Positions 7,285 through 15,947 are shown, counted from the stretch's first letter. The stretch: DNA of 64,000 nucleotides from Micromonospora olivasterospora (GCF_007830265.1 NZ_VLKE01000001.1:4650001-4714000); one strand, 5' to 3'. A program made the numbers and translations. Notes: generated from the sequence alone by a model not told the origin.

Positions 7285-8697
7285 ATGCCCATCGCCACCA
7301 CCAACCCGGCCACCGGACAGGTGCTCAAGACGTACGACCCGATGTCGGACGAGCAGCTCGACGCCGCGCTCGGGCGGGCGGACCTGGCCTTCCGGGACCT
7401 GCGACGTACCTCGATCGCCCAGCGCGGGCGGTGGCTGTCCGCGGCGGCCGACCTGCTCGACGCCGAGCGGGACGACACCGCCCGGCTGATGACCACGGAG
7501 ATGGGCAAGACGTACGCGGCCGCGCGGGCCGAGGTGACCAAGTGCGCCGCCGCGTGCCGGTTCTACGCGGCGCACGCCGAGCGGATGCTGGCCGACGAGC
7601 CGGCCGACGCGCGGGCGGTCAAGGCCCGGCGGGCGTTCGTGCGGTACCAGCCGCTCGGGCCGGTGCTCGCCGTGATGCCGTGGAACTTCCCGCTCTGGCA
7701 GGTCATGCGGTTCGCCGCGCCGGCCCTGATGGCCGGCAACACCGGCCTGCTCAAGCACGCCTCCAACGTCCCGCAGACCGCCCTGTACCTGGAGGACCTG
7801 TTCCGCCGGGCCGGCTTCCCCGAGGGCGCGCTCACCACCCTGCTCGTCGGCTCGGAGGCCGTGGACCGCATCCTCGCCGACCCGCGGGTCCGCGCCGCCA
7901 CCCTCACCGGCAGCGAGGGCGCCGGCCGGTCCATCGCCGCCAGCGCCGGCCGGCACCTGAAGAAGACCGTGCTGGAACTCGGCGGCAGCGACCCGTTCGT
8001 GGTGATGCCCTCAGCCGACCTGGACCGGGCCGCCGAGGTCGCCACCACCGCCCGCTGCCAGAACAACGGCCAGTCCTGCATCGCCGCGAAGCGGTTCATC
8101 GTCCACGCCGACGTGTACGACGCGTTCGCCGAGCGGTTCGTGGCGAACATGGCCGCCCTGCGGGTCGGCGACCCGATGGACGCCGCCACCGACGTCGGCC
8201 CGCTGGCCACCGAGCGGGGCCGGGGCGAGGTCGACGAGCAGGTGCGGGACGCGGTGGACAGGGGGGCGACGGTGCGCTGCGGCGGCGGGCGGCCGGCCGG
8301 GGACGGCTGGTTCTACCCGCCCACCGTCGTCACCGACCTGCGGCCGGAGATGCGGATGTGGTCGGAGGAGGTGTTCGGGCCGGTCGCCGGCCTGTTCCGG
8401 GTGTCGTCGTACGACGAGGCGGTCGAGGTGGCCAACGGCACCGCGTACGGCCTGGGCGCCAACGCCTGGACCACCGACCCGGCCGAGCAGGAGCGCTTCG
8501 CCGACGACCTGGACGCGGGCAGCGTCTTCGTCAACGGCATGACCACCTCGTTTCCCGAGCTGCCGTTCGGCGGCGTGCGCAACTCCGGGTACGGCCGCGA
8601 GTTGTCCGCGCTGGGCATGCGCGAGTTCTGCAACACCAAGACCGTCTGGGTCGGCGAGGGCGCGCCGTCGGCGGGGGCGGGCGCGCACGCCGAATAG
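7285..8697 (+). CDS. Succinate-semialdehyde-type aldehyde dehydrogenase (NAD(P)+)
   Basis: Oxidises an aldehyde, probably succinate semialdehyde, to the acid with NAD(P)+; close relatives act in GABA degradation. The Rossmann region includes PLGPVLAVMPWNFPLWQ (residues about 115-132) and the substrate-pocket GNTGLLKHASNVP. The general base Glu is in LELGGSDPF (about 233) and the catalytic Cys in NNGQSCIAAKRF (about 267). The C-terminal oligomerisation segment FGGVRNSGYGREL is intact. The length of 470 fits this subgroup, which lacks the longer N-terminus of E. coli GabD. The exact aldehyde is inferred from similarity to the short 'GabD1-like' class and remains uncertain. Confidence 0.88.
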   Translation: MPIATTNPATGQVLKTYDPMSDEQLDAALGRADLAFRDLRRTSIAQRGRWLSAAADLLDAERDDTARLMTTEMGKTYAAARAEVTKCAAACRFYAAHAERMLADEPADARAVKARRAFVRYQPLGPVLAVMPWNFPLWQVMRFAAPALMAGNTGLLKHASNVPQTALYLEDLFRRAGFPEGALTTLLVGSEAVDRILADPRVRAATLTGSEGAGRSIAASAGRHLKKTVLELGGSDPFVVMPSADLDRAAEVATTARCQNNGQSCIAAKRFIVHADVYDAFAERFVANMAALRVGDPMDAATDVGPLATERGRGEVDEQVRDAVDRGATVRCGGGRPAGDGWFYPPTVVTDLRPEMRMWSEEVFGPVAGLFRVSSYDEAVEVANGTAYGLGANAWTTDPAEQERFADDLDAGSVFVNGMTTSFPELPFGGVRNSGYGRELSALGMREFCNTKTVWVGEGAPSAGAGAHAE

Positions 8698-8717
8698 CGG
8701 AGGCGCCGCCTGGGTAC
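8692..8717 (+). promoter_or_regulatory. Possible SigB/SigF-type promoter (GAAT-N16-GGGTAC)
   Basis: GAAT at 8692-8695, overlapping the dehydrogenase stop, and GGGTAC at 8712-8717, spacer 16, eleven bases before the ATG of the next gene. The -35 is weak, so this is a low-confidence site. Confidence 0.35.
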
Positions 8718-8728
8718 GAAGTGGCCCC

Positions 8729-9691
8729 ATGACGGTGTTCGCCCTCCACGCCTCGCACGAGCAGATCCACCCGGGCCGGCTGTTGGAGACGGTCGTCCAC
8801 GCCGAGCGCGCCGGCTTCGACGCCGCCATGTGCTCCGACCACTTCTCCCCGTGGAGCGCCCGCCAGGGTCACTCCGGGTACGCCTGGTCCTGGCTCGGGG
8901 CCGCGCTCCAGGCCACCGGGCTCCCCTTCGGCGTGGTCACCGCGCCGGGCCAGCGGTACCACCCGGCCATCGTCGCGCAGAAGATCGGCACCCTCGCCGC
9001 GATGTACCCGGGGCGGTTCTGGGCCGCCCTCGGCACCGGCGAGGCGAGCAACGAGCACATCACCGGCGACGGCTGGCCGCGCAAGGACGTCCGCGCCGCC
9101 CGGCTGCGCGAGTGCGTGGACGTGATCCGGGCGCTGCTGGCCGGCGAGGAGGTCAGCCACGACGGCCTGGTCCGGGTCGACCGGGCGCGGTTGTGGACCC
9201 GCCCCGAGCAGCCGCCCGCGCTGGTCGGCGCGGCCGTCAGCGTCGCCACCGCCCGCTGGTGCGGCGAGTGGGCCGACGGCCTGATCACCGTCAACGCCCC
9301 GGCCGCGCACCTGCGGCGGATGATCGACGCCTACCGGGGCGCCGGGGGCCGCGGGCCGCTGCACCTCCAGGTGCACCTGAGCTGGGCGCCCGACCAGGCC
9401 GAGGCCGAGGCGCTCGCGTACGACCAGTGGCGCAGCAACGTCTTCGCCCCGCCGGTCTGCTGGGACCTGGAGACGGCCGAGCTGTTCGACGCCGTCTCCG
9501 AGCAGGTGCCGATGGAGCGGGTCACCTCGGTGGTCAACGTCTCCGCCGACCTCGGCCGGCACGTCGGCTGGCTCGCGGAGTACGTGGAGCTGGGTTTCGA
9601 CCAGATCGCTCTGCACCACGTCGGGCAGGAGCAGCGCGCGTTCGTCGACGCGTTCGGCGCCGAGGTGCTGCCCAGGCTGCGGGAGGCGTGA
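8729..9691 (+). CDS. F420-dependent LLM-class oxidoreductase (TIGR03885-like, non-classical)
   Basis: TIM-barrel enzyme of the bacterial luciferase-like superfamily; members of this branch are predicted to use deazaflavin F420. The N-terminal barrel strand reads FALHASHEQIHPGRLLETV, followed by GFDAAMCSDHFSPW (the conserved DHF site, about residue 38). Further marks are VTAPGQRYHPAIVAQ, GRFWAALGTGEASNEH (the GTGE-N-EH motif) and the late ADGLITVNAP strand. At 320 residues it is full length. It resembles the partial gene at the right end of the window (63211-64000), so two such enzymes are present. The substrate is unknown. F420 use is inferred from family and host. Confidence 0.85.
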   Translation: MTVFALHASHEQIHPGRLLETVVHAERAGFDAAMCSDHFSPWSARQGHSGYAWSWLGAALQATGLPFGVVTAPGQRYHPAIVAQKIGTLAAMYPGRFWAALGTGEASNEHITGDGWPRKDVRAARLRECVDVIRALLAGEEVSHDGLVRVDRARLWTRPEQPPALVGAAVSVATARWCGEWADGLITVNAPAAHLRRMIDAYRGAGGRGPLHLQVHLSWAPDQAEAEALAYDQWRSNVFAPPVCWDLETAELFDAVSEQVPMERVTSVVNVSADLGRHVGWLAEYVELGFDQIALHHVGQEQRAFVDAFGAEVLPRLREA

Positions 9692-9728
9692 GCAGGTCGG
9701 ACGGGGTGGCAGCCTAGGCTCGTACCCC

Positions 9729-11309
9729 ATGGAGGGACTGTTCGAGGCCGTCGTCTTCCTCGCGATCGCGACGGTCGGCGCGGCGCTGGCCCGCAGGCTC
9801 GGCCTGCTCGCCCCGATCCTGCTCGTGGTGCTGGGCCTGCTGCTGTCGTTCCTGCCGGGCTTCCCCCACGTCCGGCTCGACCCGGAGCTGGTGCTGGTGG
9901 GCATCCTGCCGCCGCTGCTGTACGTGGCGGCCCTGGAGACGTCGGTGCCGGCGTTCCGGCTGAACCTGCGGCCGATCCTGCTGCTGGCCGTGGGGCTCGT
10001 GCTGTTCACCGCGTTCGTCGTCGGCACCGTGGTGCACCTGTTCCTGCCCCACCTGCCGTACGCGATCTGCCTGGCCCTCGGCGCGATCGTCGCCCCGCCC
10101 GACGCGGTCGCCGCGACGGCGGTGGCCCGGCGGGTCGGGCTGCCCCGGCGGGTGGTCACCATCCTGGAGGGCGAGAGCCTGCTCAACGACGCGACCGCGC
10201 TGGTGCTGCTGCGGGTCTCGATCGTGGCGGTCACCACGACCGGCGGCGGCGTCGGGGCCGGGGACGTGGCGCGGGAGGTGCTGGTCGCGGCCGGCGGCGG
10301 CGTCCTGATCGGCCTGCTCGGCGTGGTGGTCTTCAGCTTCCTGCACCGGCGGATCTCCGACGCGGTGCTGGACAACGCGCTGTCGCTGATCATCCCGTTC
10401 GCGGTGGTCTTCGCCGCCGAGAGCGTCCACGCCTCCGGGGTGGTGGCCGTGGTGGTCACCGGGCTGGGCATCGGCCACCGGCTGCCGCTGCTGATGTCGG
10501 CCGCCTCCCGGCTCCAGGTCGCCGCGTTCTGGCGGCTGGCCCGGTTCCTGCTGGAGGGGCTGGTCTTCCTGCTGGTCGGGCTGCAACTGCGGGAGGTGGT
10601 CCGCGACCTGGACGAGCCCCTGAGTCTGCTGGTCGGGATCACCGCGGCGGTGCTGCTGACGGTCTTCCTGACCCGGTTCGTCTGGCTGTTCCCCGCGACC
10701 TACCTGGCCCGACTCGTGCCCCGGGTGCGGCAGCGGGAGCAGACGCCGTCGGTGAAGTTCCCCGTCGTCATCGGCTGGGCCGGGATGCGGGGCGTGGTCA
10801 CGCTGGCGGCCGCCCTGGCCCTCCCGCTGACGCTCGCGGGGGACCGGCCGTACCAGCGGGCGCTGCTCATCTGGCTGGCGTTCGCGGTGATCGTGGTGAG
10901 CCTGGTGGTGCAGGGCGCCACGCTGCCGATGGTCGCGCGCCGGCTGCGGCTGCCGCCCGACGACCCGGTGCAGGACGCGCTCTCCGCCGCGGGGGTGCAG
11001 CAGCAGGCCAGCCGGGCGGCCCGGGAGCGCCTGGACGAGCTGGCCGACACGGTCCCCAGGTCGGTCGCCGACCGGGCCCGGCGGGTGCTGGAGGACCGCA
11101 CCAACCTGGCCTGGGAGCGGCTGGGCGGCGCCGAGCGGGAAACCCCGTCCCAGGCGTACGCGCGGCTGCGGCAGGAGATGATCGACGCGGAGCGGGAGGT
11201 GTTCCGGGCGGCCCGCGACGCCGGCCGGATTCCGGAGGAGGTGCTGGTGCGGGCGTACCGTGACCTGGACCTGGAGGAGTCGTTGCTGCGACGGGAGGTC
11301 GACGAGTGA
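9729..11309 (+). CDS. Na+/H+ antiporter, CPA1 (NhaP/NHE) family
   Basis: Secondary transporter exchanging Na+ (or K+) for H+ across the plasma membrane. About 12 membrane helices fill residues 5-400. The CPA1 signature is visible as APPDAVAATAVARRVGLP followed by ILEGESLLNDATALV, which holds the acidic pair ND used for ion binding. FPVVIGWAGMRGVVTLAAAL is the conserved late helix with its Arg. A cytoplasmic C-terminal tail of about 130 charged residues (RRVLEDRTNLAWERLGG and beyond) is probably regulatory. A TAGGCT -10-like box at 9715-9720 lies eight bases before the start. The UBP zinc-finger gene overlaps its stop by four bases and is translationally coupled. Confidence 0.92.
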   Translation: MEGLFEAVVFLAIATVGAALARRLGLLAPILLVVLGLLLSFLPGFPHVRLDPELVLVGILPPLLYVAALETSVPAFRLNLRPILLLAVGLVLFTAFVVGTVVHLFLPHLPYAICLALGAIVAPPDAVAATAVARRVGLPRRVVTILEGESLLNDATALVLLRVSIVAVTTTGGGVGAGDVAREVLVAAGGGVLIGLLGVVVFSFLHRRISDAVLDNALSLIIPFAVVFAAESVHASGVVAVVVTGLGIGHRLPLLMSAASRLQVAAFWRLARFLLEGLVFLLVGLQLREVVRDLDEPLSLLVGITAAVLLTVFLTRFVWLFPATYLARLVPRVRQREQTPSVKFPVVIGWAGMRGVVTLAAALALPLTLAGDRPYQRALLIWLAFAVIVVSLVVQGATLPMVARRLRLPPDDPVQDALSAAGVQQQASRAARERLDELADTVPRSVADRARRVLEDRTNLAWERLGGAERETPSQAYARLRQEMIDAEREVFRAARDAGRIPEEVLVRAYRDLDLEESLLRREVDE

Positions 11310-11563
11310 GCTGCGAGCACCTGACGGAGGCGGGCACCGCGGAGCCGCGGACCACGGAGGAGTGCCCGGACTGCGTGGCCGTCGGCAATCCCGACTGGGT
11401 ACACCTGCGCTCCTGCCTCACCTGCGGGCACGTCGGCTGCTGCGACTCGTCGCCCCAGCAGCACGCGACGCGGCACTTCGAGGCCACCGGGCACCCGGTG
11501 ATGCGCTCCATCCAGCCGGGCGAGCAGTGGCGCTGGTGCTTCGTCGACGAGGAGATCGGCTGA
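11306..11563 (+). CDS. UBP-type zinc finger protein
   Basis: An 85-residue single-domain protein. The zinc ligands are laid out as in ZnF-UBP domains: CEHL near the N-terminus, [23 protein letters not shown], then [15 protein letters not shown] conserved W follows in [12 protein letters not shown]. In eukaryotes this fold binds the free C-terminus of ubiquitin. In bacteria it is often linked to CPA1 antiporters, either fused or adjacent as here, and its ligand is unknown. The GTG start overlaps the antiporter stop (GTGA), which argues for co-regulated synthesis. Confidence 0.9.
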   Translation: MSCEHLTEAGTAEPRTTEECPDCVAVGNPDWVHLRSCLTCGHVGCCDSSPQQHATRHFEATGHPVMRSIQPGEQWRWCFVDEEIG

Positions 11564-11702
11564 CGGGCAGGTTCCGCTCGTACCGCAACGCCGAGCGGGC
11601 GCCCCGACCCGGCCCGTCGCCGCGCTGTGGAGCTGCCCACACGGACGGGGCAGGCGGCGGGCGCGGGAAACGGATTGCGGCCACCGCGGTCGCGCTGGTG
11701 GG

Positions 11703-12239
11703 GTGTCGCGTGTGGATTCCGTACGGGTGCGGGCCGCCGGGCCCGACGAGCTGACGACGATTCAGCGGATCGAGGTGGCCTCGGGCGAACTGTTCCGGGG
11801 GATCGGCATGACGGCCATCGCCGACATGCCGCCGCTGCCCCTGGACGCCCTGTCCCGGTTCCAGCGCGCCGGGCGGGCGTGGGTGGCGGTCGACCCGGCC
11901 GACGCCCCGGTCGCCTTCGCCGTCGTCGACCCGCTGGACGGGGCCGCCCACGTGCAGCAGCTCAGCGTGCGCCCCGACTTCGCCCGCCGCCGCATCGGCC
12001 GGACGCTGCTCGACCACGTCGGCGCGTGGGCCGGCGGGCAGGGGCTGGCGGCGCTGACCCTCACCACGTTCCGTGAGGTGCCCTGGAACGCCCCGTACTA
12101 CGCCCGCTGCGGCTTCCGTCCGTTGGCGCCGGCGGAGCTGACGCCCGGCCTGGCCGCGGTGCTGATCGCCGAGGCGGAGTTGGGTCTGCATCCCGCGTCC
12201 CGGCTGGCGATGCGCCGCCCCGCACCACCGGTGAGCTGA
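11703..12239 (+). CDS. GNAT family N-acetyltransferase
   Basis: Acyl-CoA-dependent acetyltransferase of unknown substrate, 178 residues. The GNAT fold is visible from the N-terminal [19 protein letters not shown] to the acetyl-CoA-binding loop [19 protein letters not shown] (the R/Q-x-x-G-x-G/A pattern, about residues 92-110). The C-terminal [16 protein letters not shown] is a typical late GNAT strand. Start is one of two GTG codons (11703 or 11712). The 140 bp upstream hold nothing I recognise. Converges on the FAD monooxygenase, with only 11 bp between stops. Confidence 0.87.
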   Translation: MSRVDSVRVRAAGPDELTTIQRIEVASGELFRGIGMTAIADMPPLPLDALSRFQRAGRAWVAVDPADAPVAFAVVDPLDGAAHVQQLSVRPDFARRRIGRTLLDHVGAWAGGQGLAALTLTTFREVPWNAPYYARCGFRPLAPAELTPGLAAVLIAEAELGLHPASRLAMRRPAPPVS

Positions 12240-12250
12240 GGGCAGCGCCG

Positions 12251-13792
12251 TCACAGGGAGCGCAGGTATCCGGCGACGCTTCCCGCGTCCGCCGGGTCGG
12301 CGACCAGCCCGATGTGTCCGTCCGGTCGGACGAGGACCAGGGCGTCGCCGCCGTACGCGCGTGCCGCGTGCCCCTCGTCGTCCAGAAGGCCGCCAGGCCC
12401 GACGAGGTAGGGCTTGACGATGTCGGATTCGCCGTCGCCGAGGGCTGCGGCGCAGCGTTCGCCGAGGCCGAGCAGGGTGAAGTGCGGGCCGCGGTAAAGA
12501 TCGAAGAGGCGAGTCGGCGAGCCGGTGACGGCGTCGCGCAGCGGCGCGTCCGGCGCACGGTCGCCCGCCCGGGGCCCGGTGGGTCGGCCGCCGAACGCAG
12601 GACCACCTGGATGATCGTCCGCGTCTGGGCGAGCGGCGTCGCGGGAGAGCCGGCTCCAGGGGTACGCGAGCATGAGCTGGGTGAGGTCGCGCGAGGCCGC
12701 GGCGTCCACGCCGCCGCCCGTTTCCCTGATCGCGGCGAGGACGGCGTCGAGCGCTTTCGAGGTGATGTCGAGCAGCCAACCCGCGATCGGCAGCCGTTCC
12801 TCCTCGTACGTGTCGAGCAGACCGGACGTGGCGGCGCCGCCCAACACGAGGCCCAGCTTCCAGCCGAGGTTGTAGGCGTCCTGGATCCCGGTGTTCATGC
12901 CGAGGCCACCCGCGATCGGGTGTACGTGCGCGGCGTCCCCGGCGAGGAACACGCGACCCACCCGCAGCTGGTCGACCATGCGGACGTTGACCCGGTAGCT
13001 TGAGCGCCAGGTCAGGCTGTGCAGTCGCACGCCCGGGACGCCGGCGACCCGGTCGAAGGTCTGCTGGAACCGTTCCAGCGTTGGTTCCAGCGGTGAACCG
13101 TCCCGGTCGACCTCGTGTGACGCCTGCACCTGGAAGGCGTCGGTGCCGGGGAGCGGGCACAGCATGATCGCGCCGTCGCCGGTGAACCACTGGTGCCAGG
13201 CGTCGCGGCCGAGTCCGTCGACCTCGACGTCGCCGACGGCCATGAGCTGGACGTCCGGCGTGTGGCCGCGCAGGCTCAGGCCGAGCCCCTTGCGGACGGT
13301 GCTGCGACCGCCGTCGCACCCGACCAGGTACCGCGCCCGGATCTGGGCCTCGCCGACCGTGGCGGTCACGCCGTCGGCGTGTTGGCTGAAGCGGCGTAGC
13401 TCGGCGCCCAGTTCGACGGCGACGCCGAAGTCGGCCAGTCGCTCGCGCAGGATCTGCTCCACCCGCCACTGCGGGACCAGCAGGCCGGTCGGGTACGGGA
13501 CGTCCGGCGTGGGCACCCGTCCGGCCTCGGGGTCGATCTCGGCGACCACCTCCGCGCCCCGGTACTTACGGTGCGGCAGGTGCGTGACCCCGGTGGCCAG
13601 CAGTCGGCCGATCACCCCGAGGTCGTCGAACACCTCCAGGCTGCGTGGGCTCAACCCCTTGCCGCGCGAACCGGCCGGATGATCCCGCGCCCGGTCGACG
13701 ACGCGCACCGCCACGCCGCGTCGGGCGAGATCACACGCGAGCGTCAAGCCGGTCGGACCGGCGCCGACCACGAGGACATCCGTCTGCGTCAC
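12251..13792 (-). CDS. FAD-dependent aromatic hydroxylase/monooxygenase (PHBH fold)
   Basis: NAD(P)H- and FAD-dependent hydroxylase of the group that includes rifampicin monooxygenase and polyketide hydroxylases. The FAD dinucleotide site is VVGAGPTGLTLACDLARRG (residues 7-25), the DG motif is LVGCDGGRSTVRKGLGL (about 155-171) and the GD motif is VFLAGDAAHVHPIAGGLGMN (about 275-294). The C-terminal thioredoxin-like domain ends with DALVLVRPDGHIGLVAD. At 513 residues it is full length. It is divergent from a TetR gene 62 bp away with a palindrome between them, so induction by a substrate-like drug or phenolic through that TetR is likely. A resistance role is possible but not shown. Confidence 0.9.
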   Translation of the reverse strand: MTQTDVLVVGAGPTGLTLACDLARRGVAVRVVDRARDHPAGSRGKGLSPRSLEVFDDLGVIGRLLATGVTHLPHRKYRGAEVVAEIDPEAGRVPTPDVPYPTGLLVPQWRVEQILRERLADFGVAVELGAELRRFSQHADGVTATVGEAQIRARYLVGCDGGRSTVRKGLGLSLRGHTPDVQLMAVGDVEVDGLGRDAWHQWFTGDGAIMLCPLPGTDAFQVQASHEVDRDGSPLEPTLERFQQTFDRVAGVPGVRLHSLTWRSSYRVNVRMVDQLRVGRVFLAGDAAHVHPIAGGLGMNTGIQDAYNLGWKLGLVLGGAATSGLLDTYEEERLPIAGWLLDITSKALDAVLAAIRETGGGVDAAASRDLTQLMLAYPWSRLSRDAARPDADDHPGGPAFGGRPTGPRAGDRAPDAPLRDAVTGSPTRLFDLYRGPHFTLLGLGERCAAALGDGESDIVKPYLVGPGGLLDDEGHAARAYGGDALVLVRPDGHIGLVADPADAGSVAGYLRSL

Positions 13793-13806
13793 GCCCTCAT
13801 CAAAAC

Positions 13807-13836
13807 GTTACCGAGTTAAAAAAGCAACCCGGTCAC
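13807..13836. promoter_or_regulatory. Candidate TetR operator between divergent genes
   Basis: An imperfect inverted repeat, GTTACCGAGTT - 8 bases - AACCCGGTCAC (9 of 11 positions pair), centred between the monooxygenase start at 13792 and the TetR start at 13855. The patch is unusually AT-rich (AAAAAAGC centre) and covers where both promoters must lie. This is the classical layout for a TetR repressing itself and its divergent neighbour. Confidence 0.6.
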
Positions 13837-13854
13837 TAATGTTACGCTGGCCAG

Positions 13855-14478
13855 GTGATCGAGCCGACCGGGCTGCGGGCCCGCAAGAAGGCCCGAACCC
13901 ACGACACCATCGCCGACGCCGCGATCTCGCTGTTCCTCGCGCACGGCTTCGACCGGGTCTCGGTCAACGACATCGCCGCGGCGGCCGAGGTCTCCAAGCC
14001 GACCCTCTTTCGGTACTTCGCCACCAAGGAGGACCTGGTGCTGCACCGGTTCGCGGATCACCAGGGCGAGGCCGCGCGCGTCGTGCGTGACCGCCAGCCC
14101 GGCGTCCCGCCGTTGACCGCGCTGCACCGACACTTCCGGGACGGTCTCGACCGGTACGACCCCGTCACCGGCCTCAACGACCATCCCGAGGTGGTGGCGT
14201 TCCATCGGCTGGTGTTCGGCACGCCGAGCCTGGCGGGACGGCTGACGCGGTACCTGCTCGACGACGAGGAGGCCCTGGCGGCCGCCCTCGGCCCGGGTGT
14301 CGAGGCGCGGCTGCGGGCCGCCCAGGTGCTCGCGGTCCAGCGGGTGCTCGCGCGAACCAACTGGCAGAAGATCGCCGACGGGCGAACCGCCCGCGACGTC
14401 CACCCCGAGGCTGTCGCCGACGCCGACCAGGCGTTCGCCCAGCTGCGCTCTGGCCTCGGCGCCCCCACCCAGCACTAA
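13855..14478 (+). CDS. TetR/AcrR family transcriptional regulator
   Basis: A 207-residue repressor. The N-terminal TetR helix-turn-helix covers residues about 10-55: RTHDTIADAAISLFLAHGFD, VSVNDIAAAAEVSKPTLFRY, FATKEDLVLHRF. The C-terminal ligand-binding half is divergent, as usual. The start GTG follows directly on an AT-rich promoter/operator region shared with the FAD monooxygenase. By position it should control that enzyme and itself, with the inducer probably the enzyme's substrate. Downstream, a palindromic element at 14511-14581 probably terminates transcription from both sides. Confidence 0.9.
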   Translation: MIEPTGLRARKKARTHDTIADAAISLFLAHGFDRVSVNDIAAAAEVSKPTLFRYFATKEDLVLHRFADHQGEAARVVRDRQPGVPPLTALHRHFRDGLDRYDPVTGLNDHPEVVAFHRLVFGTPSLAGRLTRYLLDDEEALAAALGPGVEARLRAAQVLAVQRVLARTNWQKIADGRTARDVHPEAVADADQAFAQLRSGLGAPTQH

Positions 14479-14510
14479 CCCGCTCCGCTCCCGGCCCGCT
14501 CCCGCAACCC

Positions 14511-14581
14511 GCGATCTTGCGCTTTCGGCCCCGACAAACGGGGCGAGCCGACCATTTCGGGGGCACAAACCGCAAGATCGC
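14511..14581. terminator. Palindromic element, copy 1 of a family in convergent gaps
   Basis: Outer arms GCGATCTTGCG / CGCAAGATCGC (11 bp, perfect) enclose an inner hairpin GCCCCG-ACAAA-CGGGGC. It lies between the TetR stop (plus) and the DUF397 stop (minus). Two relatives with the same outer-arm core occur at 32527-32597 and 47300-47374, also between convergent genes. A bidirectional transcription terminator is the simplest role. Repetition and near-identity of the arms suggest a dispersed palindromic repeat family. Confidence 0.7.
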
Positions 14582-14601
14582 CGACGGGTGTCGCGCGGCG
14601 G

Positions 14602-14796
14602 TCAGGCGCGGTGGGGCGGGTGGGCGACGAACGCGCGCCAGGCGGTGGGGTGGAAGGTGAGGGTGCCGGCGGCGCGGTCCTTCGAGTCGCGGACGAGGAC
14701 GACGCCGGGCAGGTTGTCGGCCACCTCGACGCAGTCGCCGCCGTTGGAGCTGCTGCGGGCGCTGGTGCGCCACCGGGCCTCGGTCATCTCAGCCAT
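14602..14796 (-). CDS. DUF397 domain protein
   Basis: A 64-residue member of DUF397, small acidic proteins found next to XRE-DUF5753 regulators throughout Actinobacteria. The hallmark reads ARWRTSARSSSNGGDCVEVA followed by VLVRDSKDRAAGTLTFHPTA and WRAFV. The ATG at 14796 overlaps the end of the upstream regulator by about a dozen bases, so the two are translationally coupled; a second ATG lies three codons in. Pairs of this kind have been described as toxin-antitoxin-like or as WhiJ-type developmental regulators; which applies here is unknown. Confidence 0.88.
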   Translation of the reverse strand: MAEMTEARWRTSARSSSNGGDCVEVADNLPGVVLVRDSKDRAAGTLTFHPTAWRAFVAHPPHRA

Positions 14797-15566
14797 TCTC
14801 GCGCCTTCAGGAACTGGATCGACTGGTCGCGCGGCAGCGCCACCGACCTCACAGTGTCCCAGACCCGCCACAGTGGGGCAACGTCCCTGGTGATCTTGCC
14901 CTCAGCCTGGTCGTCGATGTAGCCGAGGTCGGCGGCGCCGTCGCGGCTGGCGATGACGAACGCCCCGGCCTGGCCGGGGTGGAAGCCGGCGCGCAGCGGC
15001 AGCACGTGCACCATGACGCAGGGCCGCCCGGCCATGGCGATCAGGTGGTCGAGCTGCGGGTGCATCACCTCCGGGTCGCCCCGGCGCAGCGCCGCCTCGT
15101 CGACGACGAAGACGGCCAGCGGCGGGCGGGCCCGCCCGAACACGGCGGCCTGCCGCTCCAGCCGGGCCGCGACGTAGCCCTCCACCTCGTCGCCCGCGAG
15201 CGGGCCGCTGCTCAGCACCGCGTGAGCGTACTCGGGGGTCTGCAACAGCCCCGGCACGACGGACGCCTGGAACGAGCGCAGCGAGGTCGCGTCCCGCTCG
15301 GTCTGCGCCCACGGCCGGAACCAGTCCGGCTCGCGCGGACGCACCACCTCCGGCCACAGGTCGCCGACCTCCCGCCCGAGCACCCGGGCCACCGCGATCC
15401 GGTGCCGGGCGTGCGGGACGCGGCCCGGCGTCACCCACCGGCCGGCCGTCTTCGGGTCGACGCCGACCTTCCCGGCCAGCGACTCCGCCGTCTCGCCCGT
15501 CTCCGCCATCGCCACCCGGAGCAGCTCGTTTCCCGTCGCTCGTGCGTCGTGCACAGCTGCCTCCAC
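14784..15566 (-). CDS. XRE-type helix-turn-helix regulator with DUF5753 domain
   Basis: A 260-residue regulator. The N-terminal HTH is ELLRVAMAETGETAESLAGK with recognition-helix region VDPKTAGRWVTPGRVPH. The C-terminal DUF5753 (Scr1-type) domain begins around residue 95: LRSFQASVVPGLLQTPEYAH, then FVVDEAALRR, RPCVMVHVLPLRAG and the final LPRDQSIQFLKAREWL. It is coupled to the DUF397 gene by overlap. The HTH part looks closer to DNA-binding domains that read a 'WVTPGR' motif than to the standard XRE type. It is the full-length counterpart of the orphan fragment at 20160-20426. The regulated genes are not evident, but two small genes lie divergently upstream. Confidence 0.88.
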   Translation of the reverse strand: MEAAVHDARATGNELLRVAMAETGETAESLAGKVGVDPKTAGRWVTPGRVPHARHRIAVARVLGREVGDLWPEVVRPREPDWFRPWAQTERDATSLRSFQASVVPGLLQTPEYAHAVLSSGPLAGDEVEGYVAARLERQAAVFGRARPPLAVFVVDEAALRRGDPEVMHPQLDHLIAMAGRPCVMVHVLPLRAGFHPGQAGAFVIASRDGAADLGYIDDQAEGKITRDVAPLWRVWDTVRSVALPRDQSIQFLKAREWLR

Positions 15567-15749
15567 GTAGGACGTCCGAAACGTCTGGCGACTCTATCGG
15601 CACGGAGTGTGCGCGTCTCGCGACGCGCGGAAGGCTGCCGTACATGCGGGACCGCCGCCGTGGCCCGAACCGTCGGCGGCACCGCCGGGCCGCCCCGCCA
15701 ACGGCGTCGGGGCGGCCCCTCCATCGCGTACCCGAACAGGAGGTCTCCC

Positions 15750-15947
15750 GTGCGTTTCCGTTTCTGGCACCGCCCGTCCGACCCGGCACCCACCCCGCCG
15801 CCGGCGCGCGTCCCCCGGCCCCGACAGTCCTGGGAGAACGGGCCGACCGAGGTCTTTCCCACCCTGGACCCCGGGCGGGCCGGCAACCTCACCCGCGGGC
15901 AGCGGTGGCGGGCCGGCGGCCGGCGCAACGACCGGAGCGGCTGGTGA
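15750..15947 (+). CDS. Small hypothetical protein (65 residues)
   Basis: GTG start with a clear ribosome site (CAGGAGG, seven bases upstream). The product is basic and polar: VRFRFWHRPSDPAPTPPPAR, then WENGPTEVFPTLDPGRAGNL and TRGQRWRAGGRRNDRSGW. There is no membrane segment and no known domain. It lies divergent from the XRE-DUF5753 gene and just before the zinc-ribbon gene, and similar small genes accompany this regulator type in Micromonosporaceae, so it may belong to the same locus. Function unknown. Confidence 0.6.
   Translation: MRFRFWHRPSDPAPTPPPARVPRPRQSWENGPTEVFPTLDPGRAGNLTRGQRWRAGGRRNDRSGW

Noticed and set aside
8531..10642. Long minus-strand frame opposite the F420-type oxidoreductase and antiporter
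   Set aside because: Ser/Thr/Arg-rich low-complexity translation typical of antisense frames in GC-rich DNA.
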